From Planctomycetota bacterium (GTDB lineage Bacteria > Planctomycetota > UBA1135 > GCA-002686595), in assembly GCA_026692665.1 (NCBI GenBank), contig JAPLOF010000053.1, positions 1-64,000 on the forward strand: a DNA stretch of 64,000 nucleotides, read 5' to 3'. The position numbers were made by a program, and so were the translations under genes. Of the stretch, positions 9,256-17,190 are shown piece by piece. Under the pieces are notes generated by a model. That model was not told where the DNA came from and made no database searches. It saw only the letters and a list, made by a program, of their open reading frames with translations. The stretch's first letter is position 1. Every line of letters begins with the position of its first letter.

Positions 9256-9337
9256 CCCCGGATGGTAGCGCGGTCACCCGGGGTGGCGGAGCCCAGAAGG
9301 CCATCCTGGGCGTCCGGGAGGCCTCTTCGGTCTCGAC

Positions 9338-9351
9338 ATAACGTACATTAT
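9338..9351. promoter_or_regulatory. AT-rich near-palindrome upstream of the maoC-like gene
   Basis: ATAACGTACATTAT is a 14-bp palindrome with one mismatched pair, in an AT-rich patch of otherwise very GC-rich DNA. It lies 83 bp upstream of the maoC-like start codon. It is a candidate operator or promoter element, by position and composition only. Confidence 0.25.
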
Positions 9352-9408
9352 CAGACATCTTCCCCATGACACCGCGGGCCACGGACACCGTCCACCCGGT
9401 CCTCGACC

Positions 9409-11058
9409 TCACTCCGCCGCGGACTCGGCGAGCTCCGCGACCTCGGGCGGATAGCAGCAGTAGACCGCCAGCCGACCGTCCTCGCGCAGGGTTCCCCGTA
9501 GCCGGTCCCCCGGTCGCAGCCAGGTCGCGAGATCGAGCTCGATCGTCGCGCTGCGGTCGTTCCCCGACCGCCCTCGGACCTGACCCCGCTCGCCGTCGAG
9601 GGCCAGCACCTCGTACAGCTCGCCCTCGTCGCGCCGGGCGCCGCGCGTGCGGCGCTGATTGGCCTCCGCGATGCGCGGCAGCGTCGTGCCCAGGCGCGTC
9701 AGCGTCTCGTGGAACTCCGTGTGCAGGGCGACTTCGTGCTCGGCTTCCGCCCAGCGGCAGAACACCGCCAGCGAAGCCATGCGCGCGCGCGCGTCGTCCG
9801 CGCCGCCCAGGGTGTCGTTCTCGGGCAACCACCAGCCGGCGTACACGAGCAGGTCGCGGCCGCGCAGGTTCTCGAAGACGCCGACGTTCTCCGCCGAGCG
9901 TCCCAGGTCGCGCAGGTTCGCGTGCCGTTCGGCGGCGGCCTGACTTTCGTGCGCGGCGGTCTCCCACAGGAATTCCTCGACCATCGCGCCGACGACGCCC
10001 GGGAAGTCCGGGATCGGGTCGCCATCCGTCTCGGAGCTGGGCCCGTCACCCAAGGCGAGATCGCGTTCGAGCTCGTCGAGCAGCTGCGCCACGGGTTCCC
10101 CGGCGCGCCGTCTCTCCTCGAAGCGCGCGACGGCGCGTGCCACGTCCGTGTGCGGGTTCGCCGTCGAGTCGGCCGGCCCGTTCGGCGCCAGGCTCGGCCC
10201 TTCGCCGGGACCGCGCCGCGCGAGCTGCGCCCACGCCGCGAGCAGAGCACGCCGGGCGGCGTCGATGTCGACCGCGCTCTCGAAGGCCAGATCGTCGAGG
10301 ATTTCGGACAGCACGTCCTGCGCGCCGTGCACGAGACGGTCCTCGTCGAACGGAGCCTGCGCGAGATCCTCGAAGAAGACCTCGACCGCGTCCGCGTCGA
10401 CGCCCGAGTCCACGAGCAGCCGCCGCGCATCCGCGACCGCGTCGATCTCGTCGGCCTCACTGCCGCGGAAGAACATCGACTCGACCTCGCGCTGGCCGAC
10501 GCGCAGCACACCGCGCCGCTCCGTCCGCGCGGATTCGAAGTCCGCGCGCAACGCCTCGAGCACGCGCGGGTCGCGGTGGAAAGCCGAAGCCGAGGACAGC
10601 CGGTGGACGCCGCCCCCGATCGGGAACAGACGCCCGGCGATGATGTCGCCGACTTCGACGAACCGCGACGCGGCCTGTTCGGCGACCGGGAACTCGCCGC
10701 GACCGCCCAGGTCGCGCAGCCACAGGCCCTCGCCGGACTGGATGCCAGTGACTTCGAGCACGCCGACGTGCGTCTGGCGCAACCCGGCCATCCAGTCGTC
10801 CAGGCCCGCTTCGAATTCCGGCATCCAGGCTCGCAACGCGCGCTCCAGAGCCAGCTCGGGACCGTGGGTGTCCGTGCGCTCGAGCAGGAACCACTCCAGG
10901 TGCCGGCGGTGCGCCGCGTCGCTCTCCTCGTGCGGCCGTCCGCCCGGGAAGAACTCGCGACGGCTCTCCCGCAGCTCGGCACGCCAGGCTGGATCCGCCT
11001 CGACATGCAGGGCGATCTGGCGGAAGAAGTCGTCGATGGGGTCGGTTTCGGCTGTCAC
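9409..11058 (-). CDS. Conserved-looking cytoplasmic protein of unknown function
   Basis: 549 residues, acidic, with no signal peptide or membrane helix. Apparent segments are: a helical N-terminus with DDFFRQIALHVEADPAWR; a middle beta-rich piece (VGVLEVTGIQSGEGLWLRDL... VGDIIAGRLFPIGGGVH, about 100-150) like a small barrel; a helical region with VEVFFEDLAQAPFDED; and a C-terminal part with FCRWAEAEHEVALHTEFHETL and then another beta segment (YEVLALDGERGQVRG, DLATWLRPGDRLRGTL). The repeated pattern of a short barrel describing an effect on a lead domain suggests nucleic acid or ligand binding, but no family was recognised. It is divergent from the cvpA-like gene with 105 bp between the starts. 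Confidence 0.6.
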   Translation of the reverse strand: MTAETDPIDDFFRQIALHVEADPAWRAELRESRREFFPGGRPHEESDAAHRRHLEWFLLERTDTHGPELALERALRAWMPEFEAGLDDWMAGLRQTHVGVLEVTGIQSGEGLWLRDLGGRGEFPVAEQAASRFVEVGDIIAGRLFPIGGGVHRLSSASAFHRDPRVLEALRADFESARTERRGVLRVGQREVESMFFRGSEADEIDAVADARRLLVDSGVDADAVEVFFEDLAQAPFDEDRLVHGAQDVLSEILDDLAFESAVDIDAARRALLAAWAQLARRGPGEGPSLAPNGPADSTANPHTDVARAVARFEERRRAGEPVAQLLDELERDLALGDGPSSETDGDPIPDFPGVVGAMVEEFLWETAAHESQAAAERHANLRDLGRSAENVGVFENLRGRDLLVYAGWWLPENDTLGGADDARARMASLAVFCRWAEAEHEVALHTEFHETLTRLGTTLPRIAEANQRRTRGARRDEGELYEVLALDGERGQVRGRSGNDRSATIELDLATWLRPGDRLRGTLREDGRLAVYCCYPPEVAELAESAAE

Positions 11059-11163
11059 GGCAGGTGGGGTCGCGCGTTGTCCCGGAGACTTCGGGCCTCT
11101 AGCCTACCGGAGCGCCGAGCCCATCCGCTCGCGTGCATCCCGAACCCGAACTCCCCCCGCGCG

Positions 11164-11700
11164 ATGAACCCCGACCCGGCTTCCAGCTTCGAACTCCCCC
11201 GCTGGTTGGACCTCGTGGGTCTCGGGCTCGTGGGCCTGTTCCTCGTCCTCGGAGCGCGCCGCGGGCTCTGGTGGCAGCTCGTCCGACTGCTCGGGCTGGC
11301 GGCCGCGATCGCGACGGCCCGCGCGCTCGCGCCGCGTCTCGCGCCCGGCCTCGCGTCGGCGCTCCCGAGCCTCGACCCGCGCATCGCGAGCGGGCTCGTA
11401 TGGCTCGCGATCCTGGCCCTCGGGCTGGCCGTGATCGCGCTGGTCGGAAAGCTCGGCAAGGAGACGATCGAGGCCGCGCAGCTCGGGCTCGTCGACCGTG
11501 CTGGAGGCGCAGTCGCGGGCGCGCTTTCCGGAGCGTTGCTCCACGGTGCTCTCGTCCTCCTGCTGGTCCTGCTCGGGCCGGCGGATTGGTCGCGCGATGC
11601 GGTGCGCGACACGCGCAGCGCGCGCCTCCTCGACACGTTGGGGCGCCGCCTGCCGTTGCTCGAGGACGCGCACGCGGCCGATGCACTGCGCGACCACTGA
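11164..11700 (+). CDS. CvpA-type integral membrane protein
   Basis: 178 residues with four predicted membrane helices: WLDLVGLGLVGLFLVLGARRG, LVRLLGLAAAIATARALA, IASGLVWLAILALGLAVIALVG and GALSGALLHGALVLLLVLLG. The first helix ending in ARRG, the small-residue-rich second helix and the final GALLHG helix with short soluble tail follow the CvpA (colicin V production) pattern, a family of inner-membrane proteins with no settled biochemical function. The ATG at 11164 places the first helix at residue 14; upstream reading in the same frame would run antiparallel through the neighbouring gene. It precedes the B12 riboswitch on the same strand but is not expected to be controlled by it. Confidence 0.7.
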   Translation: MNPDPASSFELPRWLDLVGLGLVGLFLVLGARRGLWWQLVRLLGLAAAIATARALAPRLAPGLASALPSLDPRIASGLVWLAILALGLAVIALVGKLGKETIEAAQLGLVDRAGGAVAGALSGALLHGALVLLLVLLGPADWSRDAVRDTRSARLLDTLGRRLPLLEDAHAADALRDH

Positions 11701-11770
11701 CGAGCGGCGCGCCTTCCGCTCTTGACAGGAGCGCCGGCTCGCCCGATCCTCTGCCTTGACAATTCGATCG

Positions 11771-11999
11771 GCTGCGCACGCGGGGAAGCAGGTGAAACTC
11801 CTGCACGGTCCCGCCACTGTGAGCCGCGACGACACCGGTCCCAGAGGATCCGCGCGACGGATCCGGGTCACTGGGCGCATCTCCCGCCGGGAGTTCCGCC
11901 TGGGAAGGCTCTTGGCCGACGCTGCCTGCTCCACGAGCACGGCGGTGAGGGCACGGGGAACGGAGGTCAGGCGGCGAGTCAGGATATCCACGTCGCAGC
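11771..11999 (+). promoter_or_regulatory. Cobalamin riboswitch
   Basis: The core motifs occur in order with expected spacing: AGCAGGTGAAACTCCTGC then CGGTCCCGCCACTGTGA (11786-11823), CACTGGG (11869-11875), CCTGGGAAGG (11899-11908) and GAGTCAGGATATCC (11976-11989). Flanking GCTGCG (11771-11776) and CGCAGC (11994-11999) can form the closing P1 helix. A TTGACA at 11722 may be the -35 box. About 220 nt separate it from the next start codon, enough for an expression platform. In this family cobalamin binding usually represses downstream genes. Confidence 0.9.
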
Positions 12000-12219
12000 G
12001 CGAGCCCCGCCGTCCCGATGTTCTCCGCGCACACGCACGGAGTCGGCCAGCGGGCGAACCCCGCCGGCCTCGGAAGAAGGCTCGTGCTGTTCGGAGGACG
12101 CGTGGACTGGCGTGGCTCGGCCCCTCGTGGGTCGTGATCACGCGGTTCCGGACGCCCTTCGTCCCTGCCCGGGCGTCTCCGTTTCCGGCCTTTCGACGCG
12201 GAAATCGAACGGAGACTCC

Positions 12220-13512
12220 ATGTTGCAGACCTTTCTCTCGCGCCTGAGCGCCGTCCTGGCACTCGCGGCTCCCCTCTTCGCCACGGACACGCCGGGCGCC
12301 GGCTGGGGCGCGGACTCGGTCCGACCTCTCACCCTGCAGACCGCCTTCGCGAGCCACGACACGCTCGCGAACGGCAATCGCGTGGTGTTCGACGGCTCGC
12401 TGGTCTGGATCGAGCAGGACGACGGGACCGTCCTCGCCACGATCGGCGCGACGCCCAGCCCGACCTTCCCGAGCTTCGTCGAAGCCGATCCGAGCGAGAC
12501 GTTCGCGGTGCTCGGCGAGAGTTCGAACGGGATGATCTACCGCGTGCCGCTCAGCGGTGGCGGCGGCCTGGTGCCGCTCGCGAGCCTCAACTCGAACTAC
12601 GACCTCGCGTTCGAGACCGGAGGCGCGACCGCGCTCGTGTCGGCGGCCCACACCGGTACGGGCAACCAGGTCTTCCGTCTGAATCTCTCCACCGGCGCGA
12701 CGAACCTGCTCGTCTCCGTCCCCGGCCCGAGCGGTCCGATTGCTTTGAACGGCAGCGGCGATCTGTACTACGTCACGCAGGTCTACACGTACCCCACGCC
12801 GGTCGACGCGCTCTCTCTCGTCCGCTGGAGCGCCGCGCAGCTCTCGAATGGCCCTTGGCCTCTGACGTCCGCCGACGCGTCCCTCGTGACGCCGAACCTG
12901 GACGGGGGCGCCTCGATGGTCTTGGACACCGCCTCGGGGAGCGTGTACGTGGCGGAATCCTCGGACGGCAGTCCCTCGCGCATCACGGAGATCGACCGCT
13001 TCGGCAGCGTCGTCGGAACCGCGAGCACCGTGACCGGCTACGTCGGCCAGATCGAGCAGGTCGACACGGCGGGCGCAGGAGCCCTGGCGCGGTTCCAGCC
13101 GGCGGGTTCGCGACTCCTGTACCGGGTCACGGATTTCCAACAAGGCACGTCCGTGATCACGGCCGTCAGCCCGCGGCGTCCGCAACTCGCCGCGGTGCAA
13201 AATGGCAACGGCACGATGACGGTCACGCTCGCGGGCGCGACGCCGAACACGAGCTGCTTCGTGATCTCGAGCGCGGCCGCGACGTACAACCCGGTCGAGA
13301 GCGCGTTCGACCTCGCGACCTACCTCTTCTGGACCGGCATGCCGTTCGCATCCATCCGGCGGGCGGGCATCCAGTTCCCGGCCGATGCGAACGGCGCCGG
13401 CACGTTCACGTTCGCGAACCCGGGGCCGATCCAGGGCACGCGCGTGATCCAGGTCCTCGTGCGCGACGCGAGCGGCACGTTCCGCGGATCGTCGACGACG
13501 ATCACGAACTGA
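12220..13512 (+). CDS. Secreted beta-propeller-like protein under B12 riboswitch control
   Basis: 430 residues. MLQTFLSRLSAVLALAAPLFA is a signal peptide; no lipobox Cys follows it. From about residue 45 to 330 the sequence consists of short beta-strands with repeating four-strand blade-like units (GNRVVFDGSLVWIEQDDGTVLATIG; GMIYRVPLSGGGGLVPLAS; QVFRLNLSTGATNLLVSV; LVRWSAAQLSNG; SMVLDTASGSVYVAE; ITEIDRFGSVVGT), typical of six- or seven-bladed propellers. A separate C-terminal beta domain (about 335-430) ends in a strand-rich segment. It is the first gene after the cobalamin riboswitch and is followed by cobT and cobS. By analogy with the Bacteroides surface propeller BtuG, it may bind corrinoids outside the cell; that is inference. 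Low Lys and high Thr/Ser/Gly content fits an extracellular protein. Confidence 0.7.
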   Translation: MLQTFLSRLSAVLALAAPLFATDTPGAGWGADSVRPLTLQTAFASHDTLANGNRVVFDGSLVWIEQDDGTVLATIGATPSPTFPSFVEADPSETFAVLGESSNGMIYRVPLSGGGGLVPLASLNSNYDLAFETGGATALVSAAHTGTGNQVFRLNLSTGATNLLVSVPGPSGPIALNGSGDLYYVTQVYTYPTPVDALSLVRWSAAQLSNGPWPLTSADASLVTPNLDGGASMVLDTASGSVYVAESSDGSPSRITEIDRFGSVVGTASTVTGYVGQIEQVDTAGAGALARFQPAGSRLLYRVTDFQQGTSVITAVSPRRPQLAAVQNGNGTMTVTLAGATPNTSCFVISSAAATYNPVESAFDLATYLFWTGMPFASIRRAGIQFPADANGAGTFTFANPGPIQGTRVIQVLVRDASGTFRGSSTTITN

Positions 13513-13610
13513 GTCGCGGGATCGATCGCTGTGCGGCGGGAGCGTGAACATCCGCGCTCTCGCCGCGCGCAGGCCCTGGAACACCGAGTCACGACGACCG
13601 CACGACGATC

Positions 13611-14627
13611 ATGAGCGCCCTGACACCGGATCTCATCCAGGCGCACCTGGACGCGCTGACGAAGCCTCCGCGCAGCCTCGGGCGTCTCGAGACGCTCGCC
13701 GCGCGGTTGTGCGGAATCCAGGGCACGCTCGCGCCGCGCACGCGACCGCGGCGCCTCGTCGTGTTCGCCGGAGACCACGGGTGCGTCGCGAGCGGCGTCT
13801 CGGCCTGGCCGCAAGCCGTCACGCGCGCCGTGCTGGACGTCGCGGCGCAGGGACGTTCGGCGTGCGCCGTCCTGGCGCGATCCGTGGACTGCGAGCTCGA
13901 GCTCGTGGACGTCGGAAGCTGCAATCCTCCTGCAAGTGGCGGGCGCGTACGCGTCGAGCACCTCGCATTCGGCACGCGCGACCTGGCCTTCGAGCCGGCC
14001 ATGACCGCCGGGGAATGGCGCTCGGCTTTCGAGATCGGCGCCGCGCGCGGTCGCCGCGCTCACTCCGACGGGATCCAGGTCGCGATCGCGGGCGAGGTCG
14101 GCATCGGCAACACGACCAGCGCCGCCGCGTTGGCGGCCCTGGTCCTCGAAGTCGATCCCGATCCGCTCGTGGGACGCGGAGCCGGAGCCGACGACGCGCA
14201 GCTCGAGCGCAAACGGAGCGTGGTCCGCGCGGGAGTCGCGCGCGCGCGCGGGATGCGCGATCCCGAGTCGGCGTTCGGAGCCGTCGGCGGCTACGAGATC
14301 GCGGCGATGGCGGGTTTTCAGGCCGAATGCGCGTCCCGCGGAATGGTGGTCGTCCTCGACGGAGCGATCGCGAGCGCTGCCGCGCTGTGCGCGGAACGTC
14401 TGCGTCCGGGCACTCGCGATGCGCTGATCGCCGCCCACCGGTCCGTGGAACCGGCGCACGCGGCGATGCTCGCGCACCTCGCGCTGGAGCCCCACCTGGA
14501 GTGGGATCTGCGCCTCGGCGAGGGCACCGGAGCGCTCCTCCTCGTTCCGCTCCTCGATGCCGCCGCGGCTCTCGTCAGCCAGATGGCGACGTTCGACGAC
14601 CTGGAGCTCGGGGGGGCCGCGGGATGA
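13611..14627 (+). CDS. cobT: Nicotinate-nucleotide-dimethylbenzimidazole phosphoribosyltransferase
   Basis: 338 residues, normal length for CobT. It transfers the phosphoribosyl group of nicotinate mononucleotide to the lower ligand base (for example 5,6-dimethylbenzimidazole), giving the alpha-ribazole phosphate used in nucleotide-loop assembly of B12. Diagnostic motifs are KPPRSLGRLE (about 19-28), VVFAGDHGCVASGVSAWPQAVT (about 47-68), GEVGIGNTTSAAAL (about 162-175) and LRLGEGTGALL with the catalytic Glu at about 304. It lies in the cytoplasm. It is 98 bp after the riboswitch-linked secreted protein and 16 bp before cobS, so one B12-regulated operon is likely. Confidence 0.95.
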   Translation: MSALTPDLIQAHLDALTKPPRSLGRLETLAARLCGIQGTLAPRTRPRRLVVFAGDHGCVASGVSAWPQAVTRAVLDVAAQGRSACAVLARSVDCELELVDVGSCNPPASGGRVRVEHLAFGTRDLAFEPAMTAGEWRSAFEIGAARGRRAHSDGIQVAIAGEVGIGNTTSAAALAALVLEVDPDPLVGRGAGADDAQLERKRSVVRAGVARARGMRDPESAFGAVGGYEIAAMAGFQAECASRGMVVVLDGAIASAAALCAERLRPGTRDALIAAHRSVEPAHAAMLAHLALEPHLEWDLRLGEGTGALLLVPLLDAAAALVSQMATFDDLELGGAAG

Positions 14628-14643
14628 GCACGTCGAGGGCCGC

Positions 14644-15408
14644 ATGTTGAAGCGCTGGGTCCTCGCCGCGGGTGTCGCGACGAGCTTCCTCACCCGCCTG
14701 CCCGTACCCGCGGCCTGTCACACGCCGGCCCCCGAGGACCTGCGCCGCGCCGCGGCGTTCTTTCCGCTCGTCGGCGCGCTCGTCGGTGCGATCACAGCCG
14801 GAGTCGTCGTCCTGGGTGCGCACTTCTGGCCGACATGGCTCGCGGTGATCCTGGCCCTCGCCGTCGAAGCGCGCCTGACCGGTGCCTTCCACGAGGACGC
14901 GGTCGGCGACGCGTTCGACGCGTTCGGCGGCGGTTTCACGCGGGAGCGCGTGCTCGAGATCCTGAAGGACAGTCGCCTCGGATCGTACGGGGTGCTGGCG
15001 CTCGTGCTCGCGCTCGCGCTGCGCGCCGGAGCGACGGCGACCCTGCCGGAGGAGCGGCTCGTGCCCGCGATCGTGTGCGCGGCCGCGCTCGGTCGCTGGT
15101 TCGGCGTGGTGTTCCTGTGGCGTTGCCCGACGATTCCGGAGCGCGCGGCTCTCTCGCGCGATCTCGGCGGCGTGGGAGCGCGCGAGGTCGCGATCGGAGG
15201 CCTCTTCGCCGGCGGCACGCTCGCGTGGCTCGGCGTGCACGCGCCCGTCGCAGCCCTGTGCGCGCTCGTGGTCGGGATCGCGGCCTGCGCCTGGGCCTCC
15301 GCCTACGTCCGCCGCCGGATCGGCGGCGTGACCGGCGACGCGATCGGCACACTCACCTACGCGGTGCAGGTCGCGACGCTCCTCGCTGCGTCGGCTCGCG
15401 TGCCCTGA
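14644..15408 (+). CDS. cobS: Adenosylcobinamide-GDP ribazoletransferase (cobalamin synthase)
   Basis: 254 residues, an integral membrane enzyme that joins alpha-ribazole (phosphate) to adenosylcobinamide-GDP, the last step of B12 assembly. The start MLKRWVLAAGVATSFLTRLPVP is characteristic, and GAFHEDAVGDAFDAFGGG (about 80-97) corresponds to the conserved acidic HEDGLAD-type metal-binding motif. Several hydrophobic helices follow (GVLALVLALALRAGA; VAALCALVVGIAACAWA). Only cobT and cobS are in this window; cobU, cobC and the corrin-ring genes are not, so the organism may be salvaging cobinamide or have those genes elsewhere. It converges on the NifU-like gene with 18 bp between stops. Confidence 0.93.
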   Translation: MLKRWVLAAGVATSFLTRLPVPAACHTPAPEDLRRAAAFFPLVGALVGAITAGVVVLGAHFWPTWLAVILALAVEARLTGAFHEDAVGDAFDAFGGGFTRERVLEILKDSRLGSYGVLALVLALALRAGATATLPEERLVPAIVCAAALGRWFGVVFLWRCPTIPERAALSRDLGGVGAREVAIGGLFAGGTLAWLGVHAPVAALCALVVGIAACAWASAYVRRRIGGVTGDAIGTLTYAVQVATLLAASARVP

Positions 15409-15426
15409 GCACGTCCGCGCGCCGCG

Positions 15427-15720
15427 TCAGGGCGCGACCGACCGGACCGCTGCAAGCCAGGGCAGATGCGCGCGCAACTCGGGCTCGATGCCGCGCTGCA
15501 GCGTATCGGCCCGGGATCCGCACGAACGGCAAGCACCGCCCCACGCGAGGACGACGACGTCCTCCGCCACTTCCACGAGCCGCACGTCCCCGCCATCCGC
15601 GGCCAGGATCGGCGCGAGTCGCGCGAGTACGCGCTCCACTTCCGCGATCCGCTCAGGATCTCCGCGCGGCGGCGCGAAGTCGGCGCGGTCGGTTCCCAGG
15701 ATGCGATCCAGCCACTTCAC
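15427..15720 (-). CDS. NifU C-terminal-domain Fe-S scaffold protein
   Basis: 97 residues from a GTG start that overlaps the stop of the upstream gene (GTGA). It is a single NifU-type domain: VERVLARLAPILAADGGDVRLVEV (about 28-51), then VVVLAWGGACRSCGSRADTL with the CxxC at C64 and C67. Proteins of this class carry a labile [4Fe-4S] or [2Fe-2S] cluster between two subunits and pass it to apo-proteins in the cytoplasm. The usual residue after the second Cys is Pro; here it is Gly. The GTG start was chosen because longer readings run into the coding sequence of the overlapping upstream gene and lose similarity. Confidence 0.85.
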   Translation of the reverse strand: MKWLDRILGTDRADFAPPRGDPERIAEVERVLARLAPILAADGGDVRLVEVAEDVVVLAWGGACRSCGSRADTLQRGIEPELRAHLPWLAAVRSVAP

Positions 15721-16250
15721 GTCGCGACACCGGTTGCGATGCGGAACCGGACCCAGTCGGTGCCGCACTCGGCGGATTCGAGGGCCGGCCCTCCGACGGC
15801 GGCCTCGATCGACGCCGGATCCACGCGGCACGTGAGCAGAAGGGCATCGCCATCCGCCTCGAGTTCCCAGGCGAGCGGCCCCGGCAACGACGAGGCGCAG
15901 GCGAAGAGGAGCTCCCCCACCCGCCACGCGCCGCGCCAACCGAGGTGCGCCGGGAGCTCGGGCAACTCACGGTCGGCGCGCTCGAGGTCGTGACCCTCCC
16001 GCCGCAGCGCCTTCCGTACGAGTCGCGCCAGGGGACCGAGTCCGTCCTTCTCGGTGCGGTCGCGCAGCAGGTCCGTGCCGTAGCCTCCCGCGCACAACCC
16101 GAGCAGCCAACCCAGCTCCTCGACCTCGCGCGCCGTACGCGCGAGTCCGTCCCCACGACTCGGCAGCGGATCCCCGGCACTCTCGAGCGCTCCGAGGGCC
16201 GAGAGGTACTGCGTGTGATTGTTCAACTCGTGCAGCAGCACGGGGAGCAA
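15717..16250 (-). CDS. Histidine-kinase-like protein fragment (DHp-type helix, degenerate ATPase)
   Basis: About 177 residues. The N-terminal segment LLPVLLHELNNHTQYLSALGAL closely resembles the HELNNPL box that carries the phospho-acceptor His of sensor kinases, followed by a second helix (ARTAREVEELGWLLGLCAGG). The rest (about 85-177) has the alternation of an ATPase-like fold (WRVGELLFACASSLPGP; LAWELEADGDALLLTCRVD) but no N, G1 or G2 box is recognisable. It could be a phosphotransfer or dimerisation adaptor. The start is uncertain: the frame runs back through the tRNA-Leu gene, which cannot be coding, so a TTG at 16250 or GTG at 16241 is proposed. Its stop overlaps the NifU-like start. 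Confidence 0.5.
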   Translation of the reverse strand: MLPVLLHELNNHTQYLSALGALESAGDPLPSRGDGLARTAREVEELGWLLGLCAGGYGTDLLRDRTEKDGLGPLARLVRKALRREGHDLERADRELPELPAHLGWRGAWRVGELLFACASSLPGPLAWELEADGDALLLTCRVDPASIEAAVGGPALESAECGTDWVRFRIATGVAT

Positions 16251-16303
16251 CGCCCGCGCGAGCCGCGGATCCGCAGCGGGTCCATCCTCGGAATCCGCCG
16301 CGG

Positions 16304-16390
16304 TGGTGCCGGGTCGGGGACTCGAACCCCGACTCCCTTTACGGGAAATGGATTTTGAATCCAACGCGTCTACCATTTCGCCAACCCGGC
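16304..16390 (-). tRNA. tRNA-Leu (anticodon CAA)
   Basis: Folds on the minus strand with a 7-bp acceptor stem GCCGGGT/ACCCGGC, D-arm with GGTAGAC, anticodon loop TTCAAAA giving CAA, a long class II variable arm (TTTCCCGTAAAGGGAG), T-loop GGTTCGAGTCC and an encoded CCA. It lies directly upstream of the kinase-like gene and 83 bp upstream of nothing coding on its 5' side except dapB, whose stop is at 16474. Confidence 0.95.
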
Positions 16391-16473
16391 ATGAGTGCCC
16401 CCGAGGCTAGTCGGCGCGCGTCGGCTTGCAACCCTTTCGCCGCGGATCGGTCCGCGCGAGGCCGATCGCGCGT

Positions 16474-17190
16474 TCAGGGCGAGGCCGGGGCCTCGAAGGC
16501 CAGGCCGATGCCGATCCGAAACCCGCTCGCCGCGGCGACGTACCGCAGGCCGGCCCGGATCCCGGGTCCGTAGGCCTCGGCCGACAGCGCGTCGTGGCGC
16601 AGGGTCAGGAGCTCCCCGGGCGAGCCGAAGAGGACCTCCTGGTGCGCGAGCAGCCCCGGCAGGCGCACGGAGTGGATCGGCACGTCGCGGCTCGCGCTCG
16701 CCGGATCCACCGCGGCGCGCGCCGCGCGCACGCGGCGCGCCGTGTCGGCCGCCGTGCCGCTCGGGGCGTCGCGTTTCCGATCGTGGTGCAGTTCGACGAT
16801 CTCGCAGGCTGAGACGTGGCGCGCGGCCTCCTCGGCCATGCGCTGCAGGAGCCACATTCCGCGCGAGAGGTTCGGTGCGTAGAGACCTCCAAGTCCACGC
16901 GAGCGGGCGAACGCGTCCAAGTCGGCCACTTCCTCGGGCGTCACGCCGCTCGTCGCGACGAGCGGTCGCGCGCCGGCTTCGAGCGCGAGCCGCGCGTGCG
17001 CCGCGCCGAGTCCGGCGGCCGTGGACTCGAATACGACTTCGGCCCGCGCGCCACGCAGGACCACCGACACGTCGTCGCGGGAACTCGCTCGGGCCACGAC
17101 CTCGAAATCCGGATCCCGATCCAGGAGCTCGCAGGCGAAACGGCCGAGCCTTCCGCTCGCGCCGAGGACGGCGACGCGCAGACGACTCAT
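16474..17190 (-). CDS. dapB: 4-hydroxy-tetrahydrodipicolinate reductase
   Basis: 238 residues, slightly short for DapB (about 240-270). It reduces the cyclic dipicolinate intermediate with NAD(P)H on the way to diaminopimelate and lysine. VAVLGASGRLG (residues 7-16) is the dinucleotide-binding loop, STAAG and VATSGVT mark the C-terminal end of the Rossmann domain, and ELHHDRKRDAPSGTA (133-147) contains the catalytic His pair and Lys139 of the family signature. Its ATG overlaps the stop of ddl, so it is the last gene of a tightly coupled run that makes peptidoglycan precursors. Confidence 0.92.
   Translation of the reverse strand: MSRLRVAVLGASGRLGRFACELLDRDPDFEVVARASSRDDVSVVLRGARAEVVFESTAAGLGAAHARLALEAGARPLVATSGVTPEEVADLDAFARSRGLGGLYAPNLSRGMWLLQRMAEEAARHVSACEIVELHHDRKRDAPSGTAADTARRVRAARAAVDPASASRDVPIHSVRLPGLLAHQEVLFGSPGELLTLRHDALSAEAYGPGIRAGLRYVAAASGFRIGIGLAFEAPASP

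Noticed and set aside
12018-12137. Short 39-codon reading between the riboswitch and the propeller gene
   Set aside because: It has an ordinary random composition (HTHGVGQRANPAG), no Shine-Dalgarno sequence and lies in the probable expression platform of the riboswitch.
16304-16376. N-terminal extension of the kinase-like protein across the tRNA-Leu gene
   Set aside because: The frame is open through the tRNA by chance; coding cannot overlap a structurally intact tRNA with conserved arms.
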